From assembly GCA_031363055.1 (NCBI GenBank), contig JANLTP010000019.1:46774-110773 (forward strand): a stretch of DNA of 64,000 nucleotides, written 5' to 3'. This stretch comes from JANLTP01 sp031363055 (GTDB taxonomy: Bacteria; Pseudomonadota; Gammaproteobacteria; Burkholderiales; Burkholderiaceae_E). The position numbers were made by a program, and so were the translations under genes. Shown here in pieces: positions 52,172 through 60,887 of this stretch (the first letter of the stretch is position 1; every line of letters begins with the position of its first letter). The notes below the pieces were generated by a model. It ran no database searches, was not told where the DNA came from, and worked only from the letters and a program-made list of their open reading frames with translations.

Positions 52172-52876
52172 ATGACCGTTAGAACCCATTCGCTGGCCGA
52201 TAAAATTTCGGCTACGCTTCGCGAACGAATCCTGTCCGGGACCATCAAGCCCGACGCTCGGCTGCCTGGTCAAAATGAACTGGCAGCCGACTTTGGTGTT
52301 AGTGTGGTGGTCATTCGGGAGGCTCTGTCTCGACTCAAGGCTGACGGACTGGTGCGCTCCAGACAGGGCTCCGGCGTCTTCGCAGTCACTCACCCGAACG
52401 GTGCCCACTCGTTCAAGGTCGAAGGCAGCGAGGCTCTGAGTCCTGCCACGATGATCGAGGTGCTCGAGATTCGAATGGCGCTTGAAACCGATGCCGCCGA
52501 ACTCGCCGCGCGCCGACTCAAGCGCGTCGAGATCCGACGCTGCGAAGTCGCACTCAAGAAACTCGGTGACAAGCTCGCCAACGGCGAAGCGACCATCGAT
52601 GCTGATTTCGAATTTCATCTGGCCATCGCCAGAGCCAGTGGCAATCCGATGTTTGCGCAATTGCTGAACTACCTGCATCGGGTCCTGCTGGCGACCATGC
52701 ACAGCGTTGTTTCGCGCTCGCCGCGCTCGGCGGCGGTACTGGCGCGCGCCAATGCTGAGCATACCGAATTATTGGTCGCGATCAAGACGGGCGACGGCAA
52801 GCTAGCTCGTCGCCTCATGAAAAAGCATCTTACTTTTGCCGCCAATCGACTCGGGTTAAAACTTCACGAGCGTTAG
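52172..52876 (+). CDS. FadR/GntR family transcriptional regulator (FCD domain)
   Basis: 234 aa. N-terminal GntR winged helix (LADKISATLRERILSGTIKPDARLPGQNELAADFGVSVVVIREALSRL), then an all-helical FCD effector domain (LEIRMALETDAAELAARR; FHLAIARASGNPMFAQLLNYL) with the His/Asp metal-binding pattern. FCD regulators bind small carboxylates or sugar acids. The target is not identifiable from its neighbours. Confidence 0.92.
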   Translation: MTVRTHSLADKISATLRERILSGTIKPDARLPGQNELAADFGVSVVVIREALSRLKADGLVRSRQGSGVFAVTHPNGAHSFKVEGSEALSPATMIEVLEIRMALETDAAELAARRLKRVEIRRCEVALKKLGDKLANGEATIDADFEFHLAIARASGNPMFAQLLNYLHRVLLATMHSVVSRSPRSAAVLARANAEHTELLVAIKTGDGKLARRLMKKHLTFAANRLGLKLHER

Positions 52877-52932
52877 GAACGGAAAAGACCTCCTCGGCGT
52901 ACCGGCGCGCAGCGGCAGGTTTGGGAGCACTT

Positions 52933-53787
52933 CTATGCGCTCCAGTTGACCCAGCCCAGATAGCCGGTCAGAAGCACCATCAGACCGAAGACGATGCGAT
53001 ACCAGGCAAACGGCACAAAGGTATTGCTGGCCACGTACCGAATCAGCCACCGGACACAGATCAGTGCGGCAATAAACGACACCACCAGACCCATGCCGAA
53101 CACCGGCAAGTCAGAGGCACTCAGCAGGGCGCGGTACTTGTAGGTGTCATACGCACCGGCGCCGATCAGGGTCGGAATCGCCAGAAAGAAGGAAAACTCG
53201 GTCGCCGCCTTGCGTGATAAACCGAACAACATGCCGCCGATGATGGTCGCACCCGACCGACTGGTGCCGGGAATCAGCGCGCAGGCCTGCGCCAGGCCGA
53301 GCTTGACCGCATCGCCGATGCTCAGATCCTCGACCTCGTTAACCCTGGGTGCGAGCTGGCGGGTCTGCTGAAAACGCTCAACCCACAGAATAATCAGCCC
53401 GCCGACCACGAACGCAATGGCCACCGGTACCGGTGAGAACAGATGAGCCTTGATGTACTTTCCGAATAACAGTCCCAGGACGGCGGCCGGCAGAAACGCT
53501 ACCAGAACGTTACAGGCAAAACGCTGGGCACTACGATCATTCGTCAATCCGGCCAGCACCTTGGCAATTCGCACGCGGAAATGCCAGATCACCGCAAACA
53601 TGGCACCGGTCTGGATCGCGACGTCAAACAGCTTGGCCTTTTCGCCCGAAAATCCGATCAGGCTACCGGCGAGAATCAAATGGCCAGTGCTGGAAATCGG
53701 CAAAAACTCGGTCAAACCCTCCACTACACCCAAAATGGCCGCTTTGACCAGAATCGGCAGCCCAAACAGTAACTCCAGCATCGTCAT
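52933..53787 (-). CDS. uppP: Undecaprenyl-diphosphatase UppP (BacA)
   Basis: 284 aa from the ATG at 53787 (the next ATG at 53781 is also possible). Membrane protein with the two catalytic blocks [17 protein letters not shown] and [18 protein letters not shown]. It dephosphorylates undecaprenyl diphosphate, recycling the lipid carrier for peptidoglycan and surface polysaccharide synthesis, and gives bacitracin resistance when abundant. It converges on the FadR-like gene. Confidence 0.95.
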   Translation of the reverse strand: MTMLELLFGLPILVKAAILGVVEGLTEFLPISSTGHLILAGSLIGFSGEKAKLFDVAIQTGAMFAVIWHFRVRIAKVLAGLTNDRSAQRFACNVLVAFLPAAVLGLLFGKYIKAHLFSPVPVAIAFVVGGLIILWVERFQQTRQLAPRVNEVEDLSIGDAVKLGLAQACALIPGTSRSGATIIGGMLFGLSRKAATEFSFFLAIPTLIGAGAYDTYKYRALLSASDLPVFGMGLVVSFIAALICVRWLIRYVASNTFVPFAWYRIVFGLMVLLTGYLGWVNWSA

Positions 53788-53895
53788 TCGTCCAGATTGA
53801 GGCAATTCCCTGTCTCATCGAAGGTGCGCACAGGGATCCAACGGCAAGTCGCAGCCAGCGCGAGTGTCGACCAAGCGTCTGGTCTGCGCAATAAC

Positions 53896-53919
53896 AAAAT
53901 GCCGCTTTCGCGGCATTTT
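53896..53919. terminator. Rho-independent terminator
   Basis: AAAATGCCGC at 53896-53905 pairs perfectly with GCGGCATTTT at 53910-53919 around a TTTC loop, with A/T runs at both ends. It lies 87 bp past the stop of the minus-strand glycine-zipper gene and upstream of uppP, so it should insulate the two. Confidence 0.8.
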
Positions 53920-54005
53920 GGTTGAAACGGCACACGCGCATGACAGGCGGCGCTTGCGAGTGTCCGGTTGCGCCAAAATCTGCCGATGGTCACCCGCGCG
54001 AGGCT

Positions 54006-54563
54006 TTAGTAGCGCTCACCACGCCACTCCGGGTGTTGCCGGTGATGACAGCGGTAGTACGGATACGGCTGCCCGTAAACGATTCGCGGCGGCGGCGCAA
54101 CAATGACGGGTGCCGGAGCCTGATAGTAGCCGCGCCCAGGAACCACCACGACCGGCGCCGGATACTGTACGACCGCTGGCGGTGAACCGTAAGCGTAGCC
54201 CGGACCATTGCCGTAATAGCCTTGGTTGCCACGATAGCCTTGGTTGCCGCGATAGCCATGATTACCGTAGTAGCCTTGGTTGCCGTTGTAGCGATCATCG
54301 CCCCGATAGCCATTGGCGTCTTGGTAGCCATAGGAGTCCTGGTAGCCACCGACAACGGGCGCATGGACGAGCGTTACTCCGGCGACGGCACCAATAATGC
54401 CACCGACCGCAGCACCCTCGTGGCCACCAATAGCTGCCCCGATCATGGCACCCGCACCGGCGCCCAGCAGCGCACCAACCACCGGATCGCGCGCTTGCGC
54501 CTGGCCGGTGATTGCCGCACCGGCAACCAAAATCAAACCTGCAACCTTCAGTTTCGTGTTCAT
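54006..54563 (-). CDS. Glycine-zipper exported protein with GNQGYx repeats
   Basis: 185 aa. Signal peptide to about residue 24 (GQAQA). Residues ~28-65 form a glycine zipper (VVGALLGAGAGAMIGAAIGG; AAVGGIIGAVAG), as in outer-membrane-associated 2TM proteins. Residues 94-119 contain a six-residue repeat of the GNQGY(Y/R) kind, encoded by an 18-bp tandem repeat (54207-54284). The tail is Pro/Tyr/Val-rich and ends PYYRCHHRQHPEWRGERY. The function is unknown; envelope stress or outer-membrane stability roles are known for glycine-zipper proteins. Confidence 0.8.
   Translation of the reverse strand: MNTKLKVAGLILVAGAAITGQAQARDPVVGALLGAGAGAMIGAAIGGHEGAAVGGIIGAVAGVTLVHAPVVGGYQDSYGYQDANGYRGDDRYNGNQGYYGNHGYRGNQGYRGNQGYYGNGPGYAYGSPPAVVQYPAPVVVVPGRGYYQAPAPVIVAPPPRIVYGQPYPYYRCHHRQHPEWRGERY
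54207..54284. repeat. 18-bp in-frame tandem repeat in the glycine-zipper gene
   Basis: About 4 copies of an 18-bp unit encode GNQGYY, GNHGYR, GNQGYR and GNQGYY. The unit keeps the frame. Confidence 0.8.
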
Positions 54564-54633
54564 CGTGGCCTCCTGTGGGACGATAGCTGATTAACGACGG
54601 GGTCGCGACGTTGTCGACCTCAAAACTGCAAGC

Positions 54634-54709
54634 AATGTAAGTGAATGTAATTGGCGGCCCGCAGACCCGCTACAATAACTGACTGGATAGTAATTAATTG
54701 GCATTACAT
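54634..54709. promoter_or_regulatory. Possible operator sites for the TetR-type regulator
   Basis: AATGTAA occurs at 54634-54640 and 54644-54650 (10-bp spacing). Its inverse TTACAT occurs at 54704-54709, touching the TetR ATG at 54708. Inverted half-sites around a TetR gene's own promoter are typical of autoregulation. No binding evidence is available. Confidence 0.35.
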
Positions 54710-55349
54710 GTCAGCGATCATGCAACGCGCGCCTCGCTGGGAGCGCCGCAAGGAGAGTCGGCCAGCCGAATTGCTGGCCGCTGCCCTCGATCAATTTGTC
54801 GAACGCGGCTTCGCCGCCACGCGTCTCGAAGATGTCGCCCATCAGGCCGGCGTCAGTAAAGGTACCCTGTACCTTTACTACGAGAACAAGGCCGAACTGT
54901 TCAAGGCGGTCGTCCGCGAGAACATCGTTCCGCTCATCGAGGAAGCGCGCGCCGTCATCGAGCGCTCCGACGACTCAAGCGCGATTCTGCTTGAAAAGTT
55001 CTTCACCGAATGGTGGCAGCGCTTTGGCAGCACACGACTTTCAGGTATTTTGAAATTGGTCATTGCCGAATCTGGAAACTTTCCCGAAGTTGCGCAGTTT
55101 TTCGCACAGGAGGTCGCGGTTCCGGATCGAATCCTGCTCGCGACCATTGTTGAACGAGGCATCGAGCGCGGCGAATTTGAGTTATCGGACGTCGAGGCCG
55201 CCGTCCACGCGTGGATCGCACCCCTGGTCGTCAAGGCCATCATGATGCATTCACTCGACGCACGGCAACCGTGCGAGGCGCAAATCTCGCCGGAACGCAT
55301 GTTGCGCGTACATGTTGAGCTGATACTCAAAGCGATTCGGAAAGTCTGA
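54708..55349 (+). CDS. TetR/AcrR family transcriptional regulator
   Basis: 213 aa from the ATG at 54708. N-terminal HTH: LLAAALDQFVERGFAATRLEDVAHQAGVSKGTLYLYYENKAELFKAVV. The C-terminal helical ligand domain resembles the AcrR/TtgR type. It sits 8 bp ahead of the MFP adaptor and RND pump genes on the same strand, so it is the probable local repressor of that pump. Possible operators flank its own start. Confidence 0.93.
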   Translation: MSAIMQRAPRWERRKESRPAELLAAALDQFVERGFAATRLEDVAHQAGVSKGTLYLYYENKAELFKAVVRENIVPLIEEARAVIERSDDSSAILLEKFFTEWWQRFGSTRLSGILKLVIAESGNFPEVAQFFAQEVAVPDRILLATIVERGIERGEFELSDVEAAVHAWIAPLVVKAIMMHSLDARQPCEAQISPERMLRVHVELILKAIRKV

Positions 55350-55357
55350 GGGTTGGT

Positions 55358-56524
55358 GTGAAAAAGAAAACCATATTTTTGATCGCTGCACTGTTCGTCG
55401 TGTTGCTCGGTAGCGGCTGGTTCGTCAAGCAGAAATTCGGTACGTCGAGCGCGCAAGCCAAGGCCGGCAGCCCCGCCAACGCGCCAGCACCGGCGCCGGC
55501 CGTGATCGAGTTCAGCACCAGCGATTTGACGGTCCTTGCCGTTTCCGAAATTGCCCGCCGGATTCCGATCACCGGTACGTTGCAACCGGCCAATCAGACC
55601 ATCGTCAAATCCAAGGTTGCCGGCGAGATCAAACAGTTACTCGTCAGGGAGGGCATCGAGGTCAAGGCGGGCCAGATCATTGCGCGCATCGACCCGCTGG
55701 AGTTTGAGTGGCGGGTGCGCGAGCGCGAAGCCCAGCTTCGCGCCACTGACGCACAACTCGCCCAGGCCAGACAGACTTTGCAAAACAATCGGCAACTGCT
55801 CGAGAAAAACTTTATCTCGCAAAGCGCCTTCGACAATATGCGCTTCAGTCTGGACGCCGCACAGGGCAATCGCGATGCGGCGTTGGCGCAACTGACGGTC
55901 GCCCGCAAAGCCTTGGCCGATTGCACCGTGCTGGCTCCGATGTCCGGCTTGATTGGCGAACGGTTTGCCCAGGCCGGCGAAAAAGTCTCACCGGACAACC
56001 GCATCGTCTCGATCATCGATCTGTCGCGCATGGAAATCGACGCGCCCGTGCCGGCCAGCGATATCGGTTCGGTCAGCCTGGGTCAGGAGGTCAGGCTGAA
56101 TATTGAAGGCATTGACGAGCCGCAGATCGGCAAGGTCATTCGCATCAATCCCGGTACTCAAGCCGGCACCCGGTCGGTACCGATCCACCTCGGGCTCGAC
56201 AATAAAAACCCGCGCATTCGCGCCGGCCTGTTCGCGCAAGGACAATTGGTGGTGGGCGCAAAGGCGGGCGTCATCGTTGTTCCCGGCAATGCGATTCGCG
56301 ACTCGGCCGGGCGCACTTTCGTCTACCTGATTGAAGGCGATCGCGTGCTTGAGCGCGAAGTCGAAATTGGACTGCGCGATGAATCATCGTCGGCGTCGAA
56401 CGAACAAACCGGGGTCATCGAGATCAAGCGCGGACTGAAAGCCGGCGATACGATCGTCGGCGTCAATCTGGGCCCCCTGCGCGGCGGCAGTCTGGCCAAG
56501 ATCAGTCAGCGAAGCAAGCCCTGA
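55358..56524 (+). CDS. RND efflux periplasmic adaptor (MFP)
   Basis: 388 aa, GTG start behind GAGGG. One N-terminal membrane/signal segment (IFLIAALFVVLLGSGWFV), an Ala/Pro linker, a lipoyl half (IVKSKVAGEIKQLLVREGIEVKAGQIIARIDPLEF), a short coiled coil, and a CTVLAPMSGLIGERFAQAGEKVSPDN second half with a beta-barrel. It pairs with the RND pump gene 2 bp downstream. Confidence 0.93.
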   Translation: MKKKTIFLIAALFVVLLGSGWFVKQKFGTSSAQAKAGSPANAPAPAPAVIEFSTSDLTVLAVSEIARRIPITGTLQPANQTIVKSKVAGEIKQLLVREGIEVKAGQIIARIDPLEFEWRVREREAQLRATDAQLAQARQTLQNNRQLLEKNFISQSAFDNMRFSLDAAQGNRDAALAQLTVARKALADCTVLAPMSGLIGERFAQAGEKVSPDNRIVSIIDLSRMEIDAPVPASDIGSVSLGQEVRLNIEGIDEPQIGKVIRINPGTQAGTRSVPIHLGLDNKNPRIRAGLFAQGQLVVGAKAGVIVVPGNAIRDSAGRTFVYLIEGDRVLEREVEIGLRDESSSASNEQTGVIEIKRGLKAGDTIVGVNLGPLRGGSLAKISQRSKP

Positions 56525-56526
56525 TC

Positions 56527-59500
56527 ATGTGGTTCACGCGCATCTCGATACAACACCCGGTCTTCGCCACCATGATGATGGTGGCCTTTGTTGTGCTCGG
56601 TCTGTTCTCGTACAACCGCTTGCCAGTAGAGCAATTTCCCGATGTTGCCTTTCCCGTTGTCATAGTCGCTACCGAATATCCGGGCGCCTCGCCCGAAGTG
56701 ATCGAGGCCGACGTCACCCGCAAGATCGAGGAACAGGTCAACACGATCAGTGGCGTCTACGAGTTGTCGTCGCGCTCGTACGAAAGCAACTCGGTGGTCA
56801 TTGTTCGCTTTGACCTGTCGGTTGATCCGGTCAAGGCCGCCCAGGATGTGCGCGAAAAGATCGCCCTGGTCAAACCGATCTTCAAGAAAGAGGTCAAGGA
56901 GCCGCTGGTCACGCGGATCAATCCAGACGATGCGGCCGTGGTATCGATCGCAATCCTGTCGGCGAGTCGCTCGCCGCGCGAGGTCACCACCTTGGCCGAT
57001 CAGGTCGTCAAGCGGCGACTCGAGAATGCCCGCGGCGTCGGGCGCGTGACCTTGGTGGGTGGCGTCAAGCGCGAGGTACAAATTTACTTGAAACCCAATG
57101 AGCTGGAGTCGCTCAAGGTGGGTGTCGATCAGGTGCTGGCCGCCGTGCGCGGCGACAATCAGGAACTGCCTGCCGGCAATTTGATCATGCGTGATCGCGA
57201 ACAGGTCGTGCAGATCAAGGCACGCCTGAAGAACGCCAGCGACTTCGGTCGAATCATTGTCACCCGACGCGGCAATCAGCCGGTTTATCTGTCACAAGTA
57301 GCGACGGTGATTGACGGCGAAGAAGAGCAGGAAAACGCCGCGCTCATCAATGGCAAACGGGCGATCGTGCTCGATATCGTCAAGGCGCAGGGCGAGAACA
57401 CCATTGCTGTGGTCGACGGCGTACGCCGGATTACCAAGGAGTTGAAGGACAAGGGCGTCGTTCCCGCCGATGTCGAGATCAAGATCATTCGTGACGCCTC
57501 AACCTCGATTCGTAATTCGGTCAAGAGCGTGCAACGAAATATCATCGAAGGCGCGTTGTTGACGGTGTTGATCGTTTTTCTGTTTCTGTCGTCCTGGCGC
57601 TCCACCGTAATCACCGGATTGACGTTGCCCATTTCGCTGATCGGCACTTTCCTGGTCATGTTCGCGATGGGATTCACCATCAATCTCATTACCTTGCTGG
57701 CACTGTCGATCTGCGTCGGTCTGTTGATCGATGACGCCATTGTCGTGCGCGAGAATATTGTGCGCCATCAAGCCATGGGTAAACATCACAAGACGGCATC
57801 ACTGGACGGTACCGCCGAGATCGGTCTGGCGGTCATGGCCACGACCTTCACGATTGTGGCGGTCTTTTTGCCGATCGGTTTCATGGGCGGAATCATCGGG
57901 CGCTTCTTCAAGCAGTTCGGCGTCACGGTTGCGTTTGCCGTCATGCTGTCGATGTTCATCTCGTTCACGCTCGACCCGATGCTATCGTCGATCTGGAACG
58001 ATCCGGATGCACAAGGTGCCCGCGGCCGAGGGCCGATCGCCTGGCTTTTACGCAAGTTTCAGGGCTTGATGGAGCGACTCGAACGCGGCTACGTGTCGCT
58101 GCTGCGCTGGAGTCTGAAGAGTCTCGGTCGACGGATACTCACCACCGGCGTTGCGCTACTGGCGCTGGCCGCCTGCGTGCCTTTGATGCGATTCATCGGC
58201 ACCGAGTTCGTGCCGCAGGCCGACAACAACGAATTGTATTTGCAGTTCTACACGCCGGTCGGCTCCTCGCTCGATCTGACGCAGGACAAGGTGCTGCAAG
58301 CGGAAGCCGCGCTGCGTGAATTTCCGGGTGTTATCGAGACCTATGCCACCGTCAACACCGGTACCGTGCAGGGCAAAAATTATGCGACCGTGTTCGCACG
58401 CCTGGTTGAGCGGACCCAGCGGCCGCAGTCGGTCCAGCAAATGCGCGGACCGGTTCGCGAGCGTCTGTCGCAGATCTCAGGCGTGACCATCACCGATCTG
58501 GGCAACCTGAGCAGCGTCGGATCCGGCAAACCGATTCAGGTCAGTGTGCAAGGGCCGGATTACGCGCAGCTCGACATCCTGGCTGCGCGCACGATGAAGA
58601 TCATCTCGGAAATCAACAATGAGGTTCGTAGCGAGTTCAAGCTGTCTGCGACCCAGGGCGTGGTCGATCTGGACACCAGCTCGAAGCCCTCGAAGCCGAC
58701 CGTCTCAGTCGAAATCAATCGTCAGCTTGCCTCCGATCTGGGCGTCGGTATCGCGCAAGTTGGCGCCGCCCTGCGGCCGCTGTTGGCCGGCGAAAGCGCG
58801 TCCACCTGGCGGGCGCCGGATGACGAGAATTATGATGTTAAGGTTCGACTGCCCAGAACCGATCGCAACTCGATCGCCGACCTGGAGCGACTCAGCTTGC
58901 TGTCGAATCAACTCGATGCCGACGGCTCGCCTCGAATCGTGGCACTTCGACAGATCGCGAATTTTGTTCCGAGTCTCGGACCCACCCAGATCAATCGCAA
59001 GGATCTGACCCGTGAAATCCTGATCTCGGCCAATGCCGACGGCGTGGCGACCGGCACAGTCGGCACACGGGTCGCACAAGAGCTGGCCAAGGTGGATCTG
59101 CCACCCGGCTATCGATTTGTTTCCGGCGGCGCAACGCGCGATATGGTCGAGAGCATTGGATTTGCGGTTCAAGCGCTGGCGCTCGGAGTGATCTTTATTT
59201 ACATGATTCTGGCCTCGCAATTCGGCAGCTTTCTGCAACCGATTGCCATCATGGCGTCATTGCCCTTGGCTCTGATCGGCGTCATCGTCGCCCTGCTCGC
59301 CTGGCGCTCGACGCTCAACATGTTCTCGATGATCGGCTTCATCATGCTGATGGGTCTGGTCACCAAGAATGCCATCTTGCTGATCGATTTCGCCAATCAG
59401 CAAAGGCGCAACGGTATGGAGCGCGCAGACGCCCTGCTGAAGGCCGCCGAAGTTCGGCTGCGCCCCATCTTGATGACGACGTTGGCGATGGTGTTCGGCA

Positions 59501-59703
59501 TGATCCCGCTGGCAATAGGTACCGGTGAGGGGTCCGAGCAACGCGCACCGCTGGCGCATGCCGTCATCGGCGGTGTTCTGGCCTCGACCTTGCTAACTCT
59601 GGTGGTCGTGCCGGTGCTCTACACCTTCCTGGATACCTTGGGCAATTGGTTCAGCGCGCGTCAGGACAAGTCAGCGAAACTGAGCGACGCCAATATTGAA
59701 TGA
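56527..59703 (+). CDS. RND multidrug efflux pump inner-membrane subunit (AcrB/MexF type)
   Basis: 1058 aa, the normal length. N-terminus MWFTRISIQHPVFATMMMV and the two membrane halves with the large porter loops are typical of HAE-1 pumps. The proton-relay Asp pair is in ICVGLLIDDAIVVRENI and the partner Lys region GLVTKNAILLIDFANQQRRNG. It exports hydrophobic compounds using the proton gradient. No dedicated outer-membrane gene is in this operon; the tolC gene at 60888 is a plausible partner. Confidence 0.95.
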   Translation: MWFTRISIQHPVFATMMMVAFVVLGLFSYNRLPVEQFPDVAFPVVIVATEYPGASPEVIEADVTRKIEEQVNTISGVYELSSRSYESNSVVIVRFDLSVDPVKAAQDVREKIALVKPIFKKEVKEPLVTRINPDDAAVVSIAILSASRSPREVTTLADQVVKRRLENARGVGRVTLVGGVKREVQIYLKPNELESLKVGVDQVLAAVRGDNQELPAGNLIMRDREQVVQIKARLKNASDFGRIIVTRRGNQPVYLSQVATVIDGEEEQENAALINGKRAIVLDIVKAQGENTIAVVDGVRRITKELKDKGVVPADVEIKIIRDASTSIRNSVKSVQRNIIEGALLTVLIVFLFLSSWRSTVITGLTLPISLIGTFLVMFAMGFTINLITLLALSICVGLLIDDAIVVRENIVRHQAMGKHHKTASLDGTAEIGLAVMATTFTIVAVFLPIGFMGGIIGRFFKQFGVTVAFAVMLSMFISFTLDPMLSSIWNDPDAQGARGRGPIAWLLRKFQGLMERLERGYVSLLRWSLKSLGRRILTTGVALLALAACVPLMRFIGTEFVPQADNNELYLQFYTPVGSSLDLTQDKVLQAEAALREFPGVIETYATVNTGTVQGKNYATVFARLVERTQRPQSVQQMRGPVRERLSQISGVTITDLGNLSSVGSGKPIQVSVQGPDYAQLDILAARTMKIISEINNEVRSEFKLSATQGVVDLDTSSKPSKPTVSVEINRQLASDLGVGIAQVGAALRPLLAGESASTWRAPDDENYDVKVRLPRTDRNSIADLERLSLLSNQLDADGSPRIVALRQIANFVPSLGPTQINRKDLTREILISANADGVATGTVGTRVAQELAKVDLPPGYRFVSGGATRDMVESIGFAVQALALGVIFIYMILASQFGSFLQPIAIMASLPLALIGVIVALLAWRSTLNMFSMIGFIMLMGLVTKNAILLIDFANQQRRNGMERADALLKAAEVRLRPILMTTLAMVFGMIPLAIGTGEGSEQRAPLAHAVIGGVLASTLLTLVVVPVLYTFLDTLGNWFSARQDKSAKLSDANIE

Positions 59704-59790
59704 ATACGCAATGGGTAGAATCAACGGCTGTAGTCTTCGCTGTTACTTCGCTGTTATCTCCACTGTCAACTTTTATAACGATCTGATCCC

Positions 59791-60474
59791 ATGATGGATT
59801 TCGAAACCGCGCGCTTCAACATGATCGAGCAGCAAATCCGCCCGTGGGAAGTACTCGATCACGATGTACTCGACACTCTATCGGCGGTCCGGCGCGAAGA
59901 GTTCGTGCCGCCGGCCTTTCGGTCGCTGGCGTTCACGGACACCGAGATCCCGCTGCACCTCGAGTCGGGGCGAACCGATGAAGTCATGCTCGCCCCCAAG
60001 ATGGAAGCGCGTTTTCTGCAGGCGCTGGCACCACGCAAGCATGAATACGCACTCGAAATCGGCGCCGGATCGGGTTATATGGCCGCGCTGCTGGCACACC
60101 GGACACGAGAAGTACTGAGCCTTGAAATTCACCCTGCCCTGGCCGAATTTGCTCGCCGCAATATCGAGCGAAGTGCCGTCAGCGGCGCACGAATCAGTTG
60201 TGCAGATGGCAGCAAATGGGCCGATGACAGCGAGCACCGTGACACCCAATGGGACCTGATCGCCCTATCCGGCTCGTTGCCCAGTGTCGGCAGCGAGTGG
60301 TTATCGCGCTTGAAAATTGGCGGCCGATTGGTCGCCATCGTCGGTGACGAACCGGCGATGAAGGCACAGCTTGTTACCCGGCTCGATGAGCAGTCGTATG
60401 AAACCAAAACCTTGTTCGAGACCGTCGTGCGAAGGCTGCGAGGATTTCCGGCCAGGAACCGGTTTACGTTTTAA
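59791..60474 (+). CDS. Protein-L-isoaspartate O-methyltransferase family protein
   Basis: 227 aa. The N-terminus FETARFNMIEQQIRPWEVLDHDVL matches the PCMT-like proteins encoded ahead of tolC in Burkholderiales. The SAM motif is YALEIGAGSGYMAALLA. The repair function (isoaspartate methylation) is assumed from the family; the subgroup seen in this locus may have another role. It is followed 61 bp later by the rhodanese gene and then tolC. Confidence 0.88.
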   Translation: MMDFETARFNMIEQQIRPWEVLDHDVLDTLSAVRREEFVPPAFRSLAFTDTEIPLHLESGRTDEVMLAPKMEARFLQALAPRKHEYALEIGAGSGYMAALLAHRTREVLSLEIHPALAEFARRNIERSAVSGARISCADGSKWADDSEHRDTQWDLIALSGSLPSVGSEWLSRLKIGGRLVAIVGDEPAMKAQLVTRLDEQSYETKTLFETVVRRLRGFPARNRFTF

Positions 60475-60535
60475 GCGAGCCACGTGCCTTTGAATCTGCG
60501 ACTCGCATTGGTAACCACCCGATTGAACTTCTAGC

Positions 60536-60865
60536 GTGAAAAGTATCAGTGTCACTGAACTGGCGGCCTTGTTGATGTCGAACCCGACCTCGGAAGATTT
60601 GCCGCTTGTTCTGGATGTGCGAGAACCGTGGGAAGTAAGCTGCGCTCAATTGCTGCCGTCGCTCCATATTCCGATGGGAGAGATAACCTCACGGTTTGAA
60701 GAAATCGATGCGACTCGCTCGATCGTCTGCCTTTGCCATCATGGTGTTCGCAGCCTGCAAGTCGCGCGGTTTCTGCAAAGTCGCGGATTTACCGATGTCT
60801 TTAATCTCAGCGGCGGCATCAACGCCTGGTCGATTGAGGTCGACTCCCGTGTGCCGATTTATTGA
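60536..60865 (+). CDS. Rhodanese-like domain protein
   Basis: 109 aa, GTG start. A single rhodanese domain with LPLVLDVREPWEVSCAQL at the N-terminus and the active-site Cys in IVCLCHHGVRSLQVARFL. It may transfer sulfur or act as a sulfur carrier. The end lies 22 nt before the tolC start. The PCMT - rhodanese - TolC order is characteristic of the betaproteobacterial locus. Confidence 0.93.
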   Translation: MKSISVTELAALLMSNPTSEDLPLVLDVREPWEVSCAQLLPSLHIPMGEITSRFEEIDATRSIVCLCHHGVRSLQVARFLQSRGFTDVFNLSGGINAWSIEVDSRVPIY

Positions 60866-60887
60866 AAATCTTTCAGGAATGATTCAG

